A stretch of 64,000 nt of DNA, taken from contig JADJWK010000001.1 in the NCBI GenBank assembly GCA_016716405.1, forward strand, positions 2,480,001-2,544,000. The letters are read 5' to 3'. A program made the position numbers and the translations under genes. Positions 40,617-50,190 of this stretch are shown here, in pieces (the stretch's first letter is position 1; every line of letters starts with the position of its first letter). This DNA is from Candidatus Melainabacteria bacterium. Its GTDB lineage: Bacteria; Cyanobacteriota; Vampirovibrionia; Obscuribacterales; Obscuribacteraceae. Below the pieces are notes generated by a model. It was not told where the DNA came from. It ran no database searches and worked only from the letters and a program-made list of their open reading frames with translations.

Positions 40617-42647
40617 TCAGGCCTGTGTTTGGGAGTCTCGGCTCTCCGTGGGCTTGGCGAATCGAGGCACGTTCTTATCCAGTACGATATTCCCAATATT
40701 GATCACAGGCACACCCAGATTGTTCTCCAGGTCCCGGGCATACTTCTCGGCATTGACCGGAACCGAGCCCGTGCCGATGAAGACTTTCTCGAAAGGATGG
40801 GACTTCTTCAGGTAAATCAAACCGTCCACCAGGCTCTCGGGCAGAATCTTGACGGTCAGGATCAGGTCGTTATGGCTGAAGGACGGAGCGATCTGCTGGG
40901 ATACGACCCGTTGCAGAAGCTCGTACATGATTCCCCGGCGGGCCTGCTCTTCCTCGGCATGATAGATGATTATCTCTTTCGGTCCCGGCTCTTCTTTCTC
41001 CAGCAGCCGGATGATCAGCGAAGCCAGGGAGCGAGCCTTGGCACCGGCAGTACAGAGAACGAAGACAGGGAGATTCTCCGGCAGGGTGGAGAGCTGGCTG
41101 AATTTGCCAAGACCGAGCCGCAGGTCCGGTAGCTCTCGCAATCGGCTCTCCAGCACTCCGAGGCGGTAGAAGCACATTATAAGTAGGATAGCCAGCAGGA
41201 TCTGGAGCCCCAGGGTGCGTGACTCGTCGGTGGAGATCAGGAGGACCGCTTCCGAGAAAAGCAGGATCACCATGCCGATGACCGGGGGCATCGGCACTTT
41301 GGTCTTGCAGACCTTTACGTTCCAGCGCGTTTTGAAAGGCGCTCTCTCGACCTTGAGCGGCATCTTGAAGCGCATCATGATCACGCCCAGGCAGAACGAG
41401 CCCATCACCGCCAGGAAAGCCATGCCATAGACCTGGGAGAGATGCTCTACATGACCGGGGAGCATGAATATGAGGAAAACCGTTAGAAGCATGAAGGGCA
41501 GCACCACGTAAGGGTAACCCTGGAACATCTGGACCCGGTGAGCCCAGCGTCTGAGGAGCACCCCGGGAAGATTGCCCTGTTTGGCCATGGTGGTGCAAAG
41601 ACCGATGCAGCCTACATAGGCTGTGTTGACAGCGGCAAAGAGAGTGGCGCCGGCGTCCACCACCAGGATATTGCGCAGCAATTCGCCGCCTTCGACGAAA
41701 GCCAGCCCGGAAAGGAGGTAGTTGGCATTGCTCTGGATCTCTTGAGGCGAAAGCAGGGTCAGGCAGAGCAGCGATGTCACCGGCGCCGTTATGCCTACGA
41801 GAATTACCACCGCCATATAGATCCAGCGCAGGGTCTTCCATGTCGGTGTCTTGAGTTGCTCGACGATCTGGGCTGCCGACTCGAAACCGGTGATTCCCAG
41901 AAAGGCTGCCGCAAAGCCATGAAGAAGATTCTGAGGGGAGATGCTCGGCAGGTCTCGATAAACGATAGAGAAATCCACCTGGCGCTCGAAAGCCATCCAG
42001 AGCCCTCTTACATCCAGGAAAAGAAGGAGGGAGAAGTGGAAGAAAGCGATACAGAAAACAATCATCGCCGGCTCTTTAATACCGACTATATTGGCAAGAC
42101 CGAAAAAGAGCACCGGCGCCAGGGCCACAAGCATGATCGTCATGGTCGGCCAGTTCGAGTCGGCACTGAAAGAGTCTATATAGTAAGCGCCGGAAAGAGC
42201 GCTGACGGCGGCGGTTGCCAGGTAGGAGAGGATGGTGAGGGCGCCCACTACCAGAGCCAGGCGCTTGCCCACGGTCTGGAGGACCATGATATAGGCGCCG
42301 CCGTTGAAAGGGCTGACCGAGCAGCCTTCTTCATAGGTGCTCTTGAAAAGCCACATCACCAGGCAGACCAGGAGGATAATCAGCGGAGCTGCATAGTGAA
42401 CGTAAGGCAGGATGACCGACGTGGTGTAGAAAACCGAGGTGCCAATGTCGGCGCCGACTATGGCGGCGCCCAGCCACCAGGGAAGCAGGGCTCCCGCTGC
42501 TTTGGCGAAGGACTTGGACTGCTCCGCGGCGACCCGGGCGTCCACCAGGCGGTCCTGGGGCTCGCCTGCCATCCAGCCGGCTTGCTGGTTATTGGTATTT
42601 TCGGAAGAAGGCTCTGACATTCGAGTTTCCATTCGATAACCGAGCAT
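40617..42647 (-). CDS. APC-superfamily amino acid permease with soluble C-terminal domain
   Basis: The 676-aa protein has about twelve membrane segments and the APC signature ALLPWWLGAAIVGADIGTSV with SPFNGGAYIMV. The last 190 residues form a soluble alpha/beta domain (VFVLCTAGAKARSLASLIIR, KEIIIYHAEEEQARRG) that recalls universal-stress-like domains of some APC transporters. AGGAG lies about 5 bases before ATG 42647. The solute is not evident. It is coupled to the giant LRR gene and follows the MATE gene by 49 bp. Confidence 0.88.
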   Translation of the reverse strand: MLGYRMETRMSEPSSENTNNQQAGWMAGEPQDRLVDARVAAEQSKSFAKAAGALLPWWLGAAIVGADIGTSVFYTTSVILPYVHYAAPLIILLVCLVMWLFKSTYEEGCSVSPFNGGAYIMVLQTVGKRLALVVGALTILSYLATAAVSALSGAYYIDSFSADSNWPTMTIMLVALAPVLFFGLANIVGIKEPAMIVFCIAFFHFSLLLFLDVRGLWMAFERQVDFSIVYRDLPSISPQNLLHGFAAAFLGITGFESAAQIVEQLKTPTWKTLRWIYMAVVILVGITAPVTSLLCLTLLSPQEIQSNANYLLSGLAFVEGGELLRNILVVDAGATLFAAVNTAYVGCIGLCTTMAKQGNLPGVLLRRWAHRVQMFQGYPYVVLPFMLLTVFLIFMLPGHVEHLSQVYGMAFLAVMGSFCLGVIMMRFKMPLKVERAPFKTRWNVKVCKTKVPMPPVIGMVILLFSEAVLLISTDESRTLGLQILLAILLIMCFYRLGVLESRLRELPDLRLGLGKFSQLSTLPENLPVFVLCTAGAKARSLASLIIRLLEKEEPGPKEIIIYHAEEEQARRGIMYELLQRVVSQQIAPSFSHNDLILTVKILPESLVDGLIYLKKSHPFEKVFIGTGSVPVNAEKYARDLENNLGVPVINIGNIVLDKNVPRFAKPTESRDSQTQA

Positions 42648-42696
42648 TATGCTCCTGTGCCCGGATAAAATCCAGAGTCCCCGTACACATTTGAAA

Positions 42697-44037
42697 TCAG
42701 ACCGGCTCCCCTCTCAGGGGGCTCTTCCCAAGACCCGGAAATACCCTGAGCAAACCGAAAGCGGCCCGGATCGATATCCAGACAGCGGTAATGATCCATA
42801 TCGCCGTTAGCCCGCTGCCTGTCCCGCTGAGATAGAGAAGGCCGACACCGGTGGTAGTGGCCAGGAGCATGACATTGCGGAGAAAGGCGAAATCGCCTGT
42901 GCCCCAGTGCACTCCGTCGGCGGCGAAAGCAAGGGCGTTGAGGGGTTGAGCCACCGACGCGAGGAACCAGGCTTCCGGGAAAATCTGCCGTGAGGTTGAC
43001 GGCACCAGAAGGCTCATGACCGCCCCGGTGGCGGTGAGCATAGCAAGGGCCAGGAGGGCGCCGGTGCCGGCGCTCCAGGCGAAGACATAGCCGGCTACCC
43101 GGCGTGCCTGCTCGAGATTGCCGGCGCCGACGAAATATCCCACCAGGCTCTGACCGGTTATGGCGAAGCTGTCAAGAAAGAGGGCAGTGAAGATCCAGAC
43201 CTGCCGGATGGCCTGATGGGCGGCTCCGGTGTCCGCACCAGCTTCGGTGGCGGCCCTGGTGGTGAGCAGCAGGAAAGTGGTGAGAAGCCCGGTCCGGATG
43301 AAGAGATCGCCGCCTACTCTGACGAGTGCGGTGGCCTCTCTGAGATCCAGCCCCTTCGGAATTCCCAGATTCTCGAGGACGGCGAAGAGACACCAGGCGG
43401 CGCCGAACCACTGGCTCGCGATAGTGGCCAGAGCCGCTCCGGCTATCCCCAGGGCCGGCAGGGGTCCGAAGCCGAAGATCAAGACGGGATCGAGGGCGAC
43501 ATTCAAGATATTGATAGCCAGGGCTACTTTCATCGGGGTTCTCATGTCCTGCAATCCGCGCAGGATTCCAAAAGCGGTGGCCGATATCAGAACGGCCGGG
43601 GCCGCCAGGAATCGTATGTTCATATAGATCCTGGCATTCTCGAGAACCTCGCCGGTGGCGCCCATGAGAGCGGCAGCCTGGGAAGAGAGAAGTATGCCCG
43701 GAATCGCCACCGCCACCCCGAAAGCCAGAGCGAGAAGCAGCGCCTGACCGGATAGAACCGAGGCTCTGCCATGGTCATTACGCCCCCAGCTCTGGGCTAC
43801 CCGGGTCTGGGAGCCGATACCGAGAAAATTGAAAATCCAGAGAACGCTCGAGAGCGCAATGGTGCCCACTCCCAGACCGGCGAGGCTGGCGGCGCCGAGT
43901 CTCGCTACAAAGGCTGTGTCCACCAGCCCGGTGAGCGGCTCGGCGATCATGGAGACGAGCACCGGCAGTGCCAGGACCATGAGGGTGCGATTGGGGCTGG
44001 CGATAAAACTGTGCTCTCTGTCGGTCATCTCGCTCAT
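42697..44037 (-). CDS. MATE-family efflux transporter (DinF-like)
   Basis: The 446-aa polytopic protein (about twelve membrane segments) has the MATE N-terminus LALPVLVSMIAEPLTGLVDT with the AFVARLGAASLAGLGVG and RVAQSWGRND segments and the matching second half. MATE proteins expel drugs or metabolites using Na+ or H+ gradients. It lies 9 bp after the histidine kinase gene, so the two-component pair probably controls it. Confidence 0.92.
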   Translation of the reverse strand: MSEMTDREHSFIASPNRTLMVLALPVLVSMIAEPLTGLVDTAFVARLGAASLAGLGVGTIALSSVLWIFNFLGIGSQTRVAQSWGRNDHGRASVLSGQALLLALAFGVAVAIPGILLSSQAAALMGATGEVLENARIYMNIRFLAAPAVLISATAFGILRGLQDMRTPMKVALAINILNVALDPVLIFGFGPLPALGIAGAALATIASQWFGAAWCLFAVLENLGIPKGLDLREATALVRVGGDLFIRTGLLTTFLLLTTRAATEAGADTGAAHQAIRQVWIFTALFLDSFAITGQSLVGYFVGAGNLEQARRVAGYVFAWSAGTGALLALAMLTATGAVMSLLVPSTSRQIFPEAWFLASVAQPLNALAFAADGVHWGTGDFAFLRNVMLLATTTGVGLLYLSGTGSGLTAIWIITAVWISIRAAFGLLRVFPGLGKSPLRGEPV

Positions 44038-44046
44038 CGTCGAATC

Positions 44047-45426
44047 TCATGCCGGAAAAGAAACAGTGATCCGGGTGCCTTTGCCGTCGCTTCCCTCGCC
44101 GACGGAGATCGAGGCTTTGTGGGCGCGGGCGATCTCTGTGACGATAGCCAGACCGAGCCCGCTTCCCGGCACATCGAGGTCGGAGCCGGTGACCCGGTAG
44201 AAGCGCTCGAAAACCCGGTCACGCTCGCCTTCCGGAATGCCTATCCCGTCGTCCTCCACCACCAGCTCTATGGCGCCATCGCCTGAGGGGACCACGCTTA
44301 TCATCACCCGGCCGCCGGGATGATTGTATCTGACGGCGTTCTCCAGGAGATTGGTGGTGAGCTCCTGAATCCCCACCCTGTCTCCCTGGACGAAACAGGG
44401 CTGCTCGGAGGCGAGGAAATCAAGCTCGACTTCGCGGGCTATCGACTCGGGCACGATCTCTTCGGCGGCATCGGAGACAGCGATATTGAGATCCACCTGC
44501 TCGAAGGCGTTTTGAGTGGCGGCGTGCTCCGCCTTGGAGAGGCTGAGCAATTGCTGGACTGTGCGCGACATACGTTCGATGCCGCCGTCGAGGTGCTTGA
44601 GCAGATCTTTGACGACTTCGGGATCGGATTCCTTTTTGGCCAGGTCGGCATAGGTCTTCAAGCCCGCCAGGGGGGTGCGGAGCTGGTGGGCGGCATTGGA
44701 AGCGAAACGGCGTTGCCTGGCTATGTCTTCCCGGGCGCGGGCGAGAAGGTCGTTGAGGGACACGAGAAGAGGCCCCACCTCCTCCGGCGCTTCCCCCTGA
44801 TCGATCGGGGAGAGATCTCCGGGGTCCCGGCGGGCGACGGCGGCGGTGATATTGTGCAGGGGGTTCATGCCCTTGGTGACGCCTACTCTTACTGCCACTA
44901 CCGCCGATACTATCAATATGAGCTGGGGCAGGACAATCCCGGCCAGAATCTGCTGGGTGAGCTCCCGGCGGGCGTTGCGGGTCTCGGCTACCTGGATGAT
45001 CACCGATCCCATCGGGCTTTCCGGTGCCAGCATTCTTATAACGCCTACCCTGAGCTCGCGGCCCGATACATTCTCCCTCCTGAAAACAGCCTTCTCTCCC
45101 ACTGCCGGAGCCTGGCTCGGAGGCGGCAGGATGGCATCGCCGGCCAGCCTCAGCCCGTCCGGGGAGAAGACCTGGTAATAGAAATCGTCCCGGTAGTTGT
45201 GCCTGAAGATATCCAGGACTTCCCGGGGGATGTCGGCGGTGACCCGGTCGCCCCGCACTCTTATCCGGCCGGCTACCGAGTCGGCGGAGTTGAGGAGCTG
45301 GCGGTCATAGAGCTTTCGAGCGAAATGATCGGCGAGCAGATAGGTGAATGCCACCGATACCGCTAGCAGTGTCATCAACGGCACCATCAGCCAGAGCATC
45401 AGCTTTTTTCTGATCGAATTGCCCAT
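44047..45426 (-). CDS. Sensor histidine kinase (TctE/QseC type)
   Basis: The 459-aa protein has two membrane segments around a periplasmic domain of about 120 residues, HAMP, a DHp with NAAHQLRTPLAGLKT, and an ATPase domain with NLLENAVRYNHPGG, EDDGIGIPEGE and GSGLGLAIV. The layout and the periplasmic domain match the 2CSK_N group. Its ATG shares bases with the regulator's stop (TGATG at 45426), a standard coupling. The ligand is unknown; the neighbours suggest a small molecule handled by MATE or APC transport. Confidence 0.93.
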   Translation of the reverse strand: MGNSIRKKLMLWLMVPLMTLLAVSVAFTYLLADHFARKLYDRQLLNSADSVAGRIRVRGDRVTADIPREVLDIFRHNYRDDFYYQVFSPDGLRLAGDAILPPPSQAPAVGEKAVFRRENVSGRELRVGVIRMLAPESPMGSVIIQVAETRNARRELTQQILAGIVLPQLILIVSAVVAVRVGVTKGMNPLHNITAAVARRDPGDLSPIDQGEAPEEVGPLLVSLNDLLARAREDIARQRRFASNAAHQLRTPLAGLKTYADLAKKESDPEVVKDLLKHLDGGIERMSRTVQQLLSLSKAEHAATQNAFEQVDLNIAVSDAAEEIVPESIAREVELDFLASEQPCFVQGDRVGIQELTTNLLENAVRYNHPGGRVMISVVPSGDGAIELVVEDDGIGIPEGERDRVFERFYRVTGSDLDVPGSGLGLAIVTEIARAHKASISVGEGSDGKGTRITVSFPA

Positions 45427-46097
45427 CAATTTTGAGGCATCTCTAGAAGATAGCCCAGACCCCGTATGGTCCTTATATTGGTCCCGGATTCCTCGAGCCT
45501 CTTACGCAGCCGGTGAACGATGATCTCGATGGCATTGAAGCTTATCTGCTCTTCCCAGCTCGAGAGGTGCTCTCTGATCTGGTTCTTGTTCACGACTTTG
45601 CCGATCCTCTGGAGAAGCAGCTCGAGGACCTCGACTTCTCTGGCGGAGAGATCCACCGGCTCGCCTTTCACCGTCAGGCGCCGGCCCAGGGTGTCGAAAC
45701 AGAAATCGCCGTGCCTGATCTCGGTGAGATTGCCCCAGTTCTCTTTGCGAAGGAGGGCTCGCACTCTCGCCTCGAGCTCGGCCAGGTGGAAAGGTTTGGT
45801 CATATAGTCGTTGGCCCCCAGGTCTAGACCGGTGACCCGGTCCTCCAGAGTGTCCCGGGCTGTGAGGATGAGGACCGGCGTGGCTTTGCCGCGCTCCCTC
45901 AGCCTGGTCAGGACCTTCAGACCGTCCATCTCGGGCAGACCGAGATCGAGGACGAGAAGATCGTAGTCGGTGCCGACCAGGGCCCGGTCAGCGTCCATAC
46001 CGGACCTGACATGATCGACTACATAGCCGTTCTGCGTGAGAGCCAGGCTCACTCCGTTGCTCAGCATCTGATCGTCTTCCACCAGTAGAATGCGCAT
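45426..46097 (-). CDS. OmpR-family response regulator
   Basis: ATG 46097 (MRILLVEDDQML) is supported by AAGGAG 8 bases upstream; the frame opens 21 codons earlier at 46160. The 223-aa protein has D51 (LLVLDLGLPEMDG), K101 (YMTKPFH) and a winged helix ending in VHRLRKRL and RGLGYLL. It opens a five-gene minus-strand operon with the kinase, MATE, APC permease and LRR protein. Confidence 0.94.
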   Translation of the reverse strand: MRILLVEDDQMLSNGVSLALTQNGYVVDHVRSGMDADRALVGTDYDLLVLDLGLPEMDGLKVLTRLRERGKATPVLILTARDTLEDRVTGLDLGANDYMTKPFHLAELEARVRALLRKENWGNLTEIRHGDFCFDTLGRRLTVKGEPVDLSAREVEVLELLLQRIGKVVNKNQIREHLSSWEEQISFNAIEIIVHRLRKRLEESGTNIRTIRGLGYLLEMPQN

Positions 46098-46280
46098 TTT
46101 CAGAGCTCCTTGCCGGTTAAGGTCTTCAAAGGGCTTCCTCGATGATAACAAACCTGGCATTTCAAGGGGGGGGCTCCATCTGTATATTTGAGCTCTCTTA
46201 CTTATTGGTTGGCGTTCAATCTGCTATCCTTTTCGGTTCGTTCAGGTAGAAAGAAGTCGGAGACGACGGAGAGTAAGACT

Positions 46281-49148
46281 ATGCAGACCGCCGGACAAGT
46301 CGAAAACAGAATCAAAGAGCTGACAAAGCACGGCCAGTCGATCTGGCTCGATTTCATCGCCCGCAAGTTCGTCCGGGACGGCGAGCTCAAGCGGCTGGTG
46401 GAAGAGGATGGTGTCCGCGGCGTAACCTCCAACCCTTCTATTTTCGAGAAAGCCATTGCCGGCGGCGAAGAGTACGCCGAACAGATGGACGAGCTTTTCG
46501 AGAATCTCAAGCTCGACGCCAATGATGTTTATGAAGAGCTGGCCATAGCCGATATCAAGGATGCCTGCGATGCGCTCCGCACGGTCTACGAAGAGACCGT
46601 GGGTCGGGACGGCTATGTGAGCATGGAAGTCTCCCCGCTGCTGGCCGCCGACACCGGGGCGACCGTCTCGGAGGCCCGGCGTCTCTGGAAAGCCGTTGAC
46701 AAGCCCAACTTGATGATCAAAGTACCCGGCACGAAAGAAGGGATTCCGGCGGTGGCCACCCTCATCGGCGAGGGAATCAATGTCAACGTCACCCTTTTAT
46801 TCGGGCAGAAGACCTATGCCCGGGTGGCCGACGCCTATATGACCGGCCTCGAGACCTATGCGAAAGATCACGATGATCTCGGCAAGATTGCCAGCGTGGC
46901 GAGCTTCTTCGTAAGCCGGATCGATTCGGAGGTGGACAGGCGCCTGCGACAGGTGATTGACGGAGCGGAGACCGAGAAGGACAGGCGATCGGCCGGTCAC
47001 CTCCTGGGCAAGATCGCCGTGGCCAATGCCAAGCTGGCTTATCAAATCTATCGCGACCTTTTCACCAGCGAGCGCTGGAAGGCGCTTGCCGCCCGGGGAG
47101 CGCGTCCCCAGCGCCTGCTCTGGGCGAGCACCAGCACCAAGAACCCCGATTACAAAGATACTCTTTATGTCGACGAGCTGATCGGCAACGAGACGGTCAA
47201 CACTCTGCCCCTGGCGACTCTCGATGCTTTCAAGGACCACGGCACGGCTCAGGACGTGCTGGACAAGAGCCTCGACGAGGCGAAAGAGCAGGTGGAGACT
47301 CTCGGCAATCTTGGCATCTCCCTCGATGAGGTCACCGATCAGCTAGTGGTGGAGGGTGTCGACGCTTTCGCCGACTCATTCCGCAAGCTTCTCGCCGCCG
47401 TCGAGGCAAGACGGGTTTCGACCCTGCCTGATCTGACGCCTTCCATGACTTTCCACCTGCCGGAGAAGTTCGAGAGCGAGCTTGCTTTGCTGGTGGAAGA
47501 ATGGCAGTCCTCCGACAGGGTCAAACAGCTCTGGTCCCGTGATACTTCGCTCTGGACCGGTGAGGATGAAGACAAGTGGATGGACTGGCTCCATGTAGTC
47601 GACGATCAGCTCGGCGAGCTCGGCAAGTTTCATGCCATCACCGAGGAATTGAAAGATGGCCCGTTCAGCGATGTGCTCCTCCTGGGAATGGGCGGCTCCA
47701 GCCTCTGTCCCGAGGTCATGTCATTGACCTTCGGTAGAAAGCCCGGCTTCCCGCGCTTCCAGATTCTCGATTCCACCAATCCCGAGCAGGTGAGAGCCCG
47801 GGAGGAATCCATCGATCTCGAGCGCAGTCTCTTCGTGGTGGCTTCCAAATCAGGCAGCACTCTCGAGCCGAATATCTTCATGGACTATTTCTTCCAGCGC
47901 ATGAAAGAGACGGTGGGCGAGGAGAAAGCCGGCGATCATTTCATCGCCATCACCGACCCGGGCTCCAGGCTCGAGGAAGCGGCCAGGACTTTGAAATTCC
48001 GCCATATATTCCATGGTTATCCGGCAATCGGCGGCCGCTACTCGGCGCTTTCCGATTTCGGCATGATACCGTCGGCGATGATGGGTATCGATGTATGCCG
48101 TTTTCTCAGCTCCACAAGAGAGATGGTGGCGGCTTGCTCCGCCTGGTCCCCGGTGAAGAAAAACCCCGGCGTCCATCTCGGTCTGCTTCTCGGTCTCTGC
48201 GCGAAAGCCGGCAGGGACAAGATGACCATTCTCACATCGGAGTCGGTGTCCGATCTTGGAGCCTGGCTCGAGCAGCTCGTGGCCGAGTCCACCGGCAAGG
48301 ACGGCCGGGCGATCATCCCTGTGGATCGCGAGCTCATCGGCTCGCCTGATTCCTATGGCGATGACCGGATATTCGTCTGTCTCAAGCTCGAGTCCGATTC
48401 GGTGGGCGCCCTCGATGACGCCATCGAGTCTCTCATCGAAGCAGGACATCCGGTGGTGCGTATAAACATCGCCGATAAGCTCGATCTCGGTCAGGAATTC
48501 TTCCGCTTCGAGATCGCCACGGCGGTCGCCGGCTCGATCCTCGGGATCAATCCATTCAACCAGCCAGACGTGGAAGCCAGCAAGGTCGCCTCCCGGGCCC
48601 TCACCAAGGCGTACGAGACCGCCGGCGCTTTTCCGCCGGAGGAGCCGCTTTTCGAGGACGATTGCTGCAAGCTTTTCGCCGATCAGGCCAACGCGGAGTA
48701 TCTCGAGGAAGCCACTGGCGAGGACCGGAGCCTCGGCTCCTTTATCAACGCTCATCTGGGCCGGCTGGGCAAAGGGGATTATTTCGCTCTTCTGGCCTAT
48801 CTGGATATGAACGAAGCCAACGAGCGTCTTCTCCAGAATATCAGGCATGCCGTGCGTGACGCCCGAAAGACCGCTACCTGTCTGGGCTTCGGTCCGCGCT
48901 TCCTGCACTCCACCGGTCAGGCCTACAAGGGCGGTCCGGATTCCGGCGTCTTCCTCCAGATCACGAGCGATCATGACAGCGACATCGATGTCCCCGGACA
49001 CAAGTACTCCTTCGGAGTGGTGGCGGACGCTCAGGCCCGCGGCGATCTGGAAGTGCTGGTGGAGCGCAAGCGCCGTGTGCTGAGAGTGCATCTCGGCAAA
49101 GACATCAACGAAGGACTGCGCAGACTGCAAAAGGCACTGGTGAGGTAA
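46281..49148 (+). CDS. Bifunctional transaldolase / glucose-6-phosphate isomerase
   Basis: The 955-aa fusion starts at ATG 46281 (GGAGAG 8 bases upstream; the open frame begins at 46188). Residues 1-370 are transaldolase with the Schiff-base lysine in LMIKVPGT (K147) and VTSNPSIFEKAI. Residues about 400-955 are phosphoglucose isomerase with LLLGMGGSSLCPEV and VVASKSGSTLEPN. It links the non-oxidative pentose phosphate pathway and glycolysis at fructose-6-phosphate. Such Tal-Pgi fusions are known in several bacteria including cyanobacteria. Two base pairs separate it from glucokinase. Confidence 0.95.
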   Translation: MQTAGQVENRIKELTKHGQSIWLDFIARKFVRDGELKRLVEEDGVRGVTSNPSIFEKAIAGGEEYAEQMDELFENLKLDANDVYEELAIADIKDACDALRTVYEETVGRDGYVSMEVSPLLAADTGATVSEARRLWKAVDKPNLMIKVPGTKEGIPAVATLIGEGINVNVTLLFGQKTYARVADAYMTGLETYAKDHDDLGKIASVASFFVSRIDSEVDRRLRQVIDGAETEKDRRSAGHLLGKIAVANAKLAYQIYRDLFTSERWKALAARGARPQRLLWASTSTKNPDYKDTLYVDELIGNETVNTLPLATLDAFKDHGTAQDVLDKSLDEAKEQVETLGNLGISLDEVTDQLVVEGVDAFADSFRKLLAAVEARRVSTLPDLTPSMTFHLPEKFESELALLVEEWQSSDRVKQLWSRDTSLWTGEDEDKWMDWLHVVDDQLGELGKFHAITEELKDGPFSDVLLLGMGGSSLCPEVMSLTFGRKPGFPRFQILDSTNPEQVRAREESIDLERSLFVVASKSGSTLEPNIFMDYFFQRMKETVGEEKAGDHFIAITDPGSRLEEAARTLKFRHIFHGYPAIGGRYSALSDFGMIPSAMMGIDVCRFLSSTREMVAACSAWSPVKKNPGVHLGLLLGLCAKAGRDKMTILTSESVSDLGAWLEQLVAESTGKDGRAIIPVDRELIGSPDSYGDDRIFVCLKLESDSVGALDDAIESLIEAGHPVVRINIADKLDLGQEFFRFEIATAVAGSILGINPFNQPDVEASKVASRALTKAYETAGAFPPEEPLFEDDCCKLFADQANAEYLEEATGEDRSLGSFINAHLGRLGKGDYFALLAYLDMNEANERLLQNIRHAVRDARKTATCLGFGPRFLHSTGQAYKGGPDSGVFLQITSDHDSDIDVPGHKYSFGVVADAQARGDLEVLVERKRRVLRVHLGKDINEGLRRLQKALVR

Positions 49149-49150
49149 GT

Positions 49151-50170
49151 ATGGAGATGATTCTTGCCGGCGATATCGGCGGCACCAAAACCAGCCTGGC
49201 ATTTTTCAAGGCCAGGGACGGCGAGCTCGAGACGGTCGTCGAGAAGCATTATTCGAGTCAAGAGTATAAGACCCTGGACGATCTGGTCCGGGTATTCTTC
49301 GACGAGCACCCGGAGAAGGTCCGTTATGCCTGCTTGAGTATCGCCGGGCCCGTGATCAACGGCACCTGCAAGACCACCAACCTCCCCTGGAGCGTCGATG
49401 CCCGGGAGACCGGCCGGAATCTCGGTCTCGAGACCCTCTGGTTGATCAACGACCTGGAGGCCAATGCTCACGGTATCACCCACCTGAGCCCGGAGTCTTT
49501 CGAGATCCTCCACGAAGGCAAGCCCGGGATGCGGGGCAATGCCTGCGTGGTCTCGGCGGGAACCGGTCTGGGAGAAGCCGGGATGTTCTGGAATGGCGAC
49601 GGCTTCATTCCATTCGCCTGCGAAGGCGGACATACCGATTTCGCTCCGCGCGGCGACGAGCAGATCGAGTTGCTCAAGTATATTCGTCGCGACCACCAGC
49701 ATGTCAGCTATGAGCGCCTTCTCTCCGGGATGGGACTGCACAACATCTATTCGTTCCTGCGCGACACCAATCGCCTGGAGGAGCCTGAATGGCTCGCCCA
49801 TGCCCTGGCCAGCGTCGACGATCAGGCGGCAGCCATATCGCAGTATGCCGTGGAAGGTCAGAGCGAGATCTGCTCCAGAGCCCTGGATATCTTCGTCGAG
49901 ATCTATGGAGCCGAGGCAGGCAACGCCGCCCTCAAATTCATGGCATACGGAGGTGTCTTCATCGGTGGTGGCATCGCTCCGAAGATCGTGGACCGACTCA
50001 AGAGCCCGCTCTTTCTGGACGCGTTCCTGGGCAAGGGCCGCATGCGGGCTCTCATGGAGTATATGCCTGTAAAAGTGATCATGAAATCGCGAGCGGCTCT
50101 AATCGGCGCTGCTCGATGCGCAATGCTCAAGTCAGGGCAGATGCTCGCCGCTGCTTCGGTGTCCTCTTGA
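49151..50170 (+). CDS. glk: Glucokinase
   Basis: The 339-aa enzyme phosphorylates glucose with ATP. DIGGTKTSLAFF is the phosphate-1 motif, INDLEANAHGI and CVVSAGTGLGEA are typical of the Glk family, and EGGHTDFAPR completes the active site. GAGGT within the last codons of the fusion gene serves as ribosome site. The glucose-6-phosphate made here is the substrate of the isomerase half of the upstream fusion protein. Confidence 0.95.
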   Translation: MEMILAGDIGGTKTSLAFFKARDGELETVVEKHYSSQEYKTLDDLVRVFFDEHPEKVRYACLSIAGPVINGTCKTTNLPWSVDARETGRNLGLETLWLINDLEANAHGITHLSPESFEILHEGKPGMRGNACVVSAGTGLGEAGMFWNGDGFIPFACEGGHTDFAPRGDEQIELLKYIRRDHQHVSYERLLSGMGLHNIYSFLRDTNRLEEPEWLAHALASVDDQAAAISQYAVEGQSEICSRALDIFVEIYGAEAGNAALKFMAYGGVFIGGGIAPKIVDRLKSPLFLDAFLGKGRMRALMEYMPVKVIMKSRAALIGAARCAMLKSGQMLAAASVSS

Positions 50171-50190
50171 GCCGGGAGAGCTGATCAGCA

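Noticed and set aside
47850..49202. Minus-strand frame of 450 codons opposite the transaldolase-isomerase gene
   Set aside because: The plus strand carries complete enzyme motifs; the minus product has no recognisable fold.
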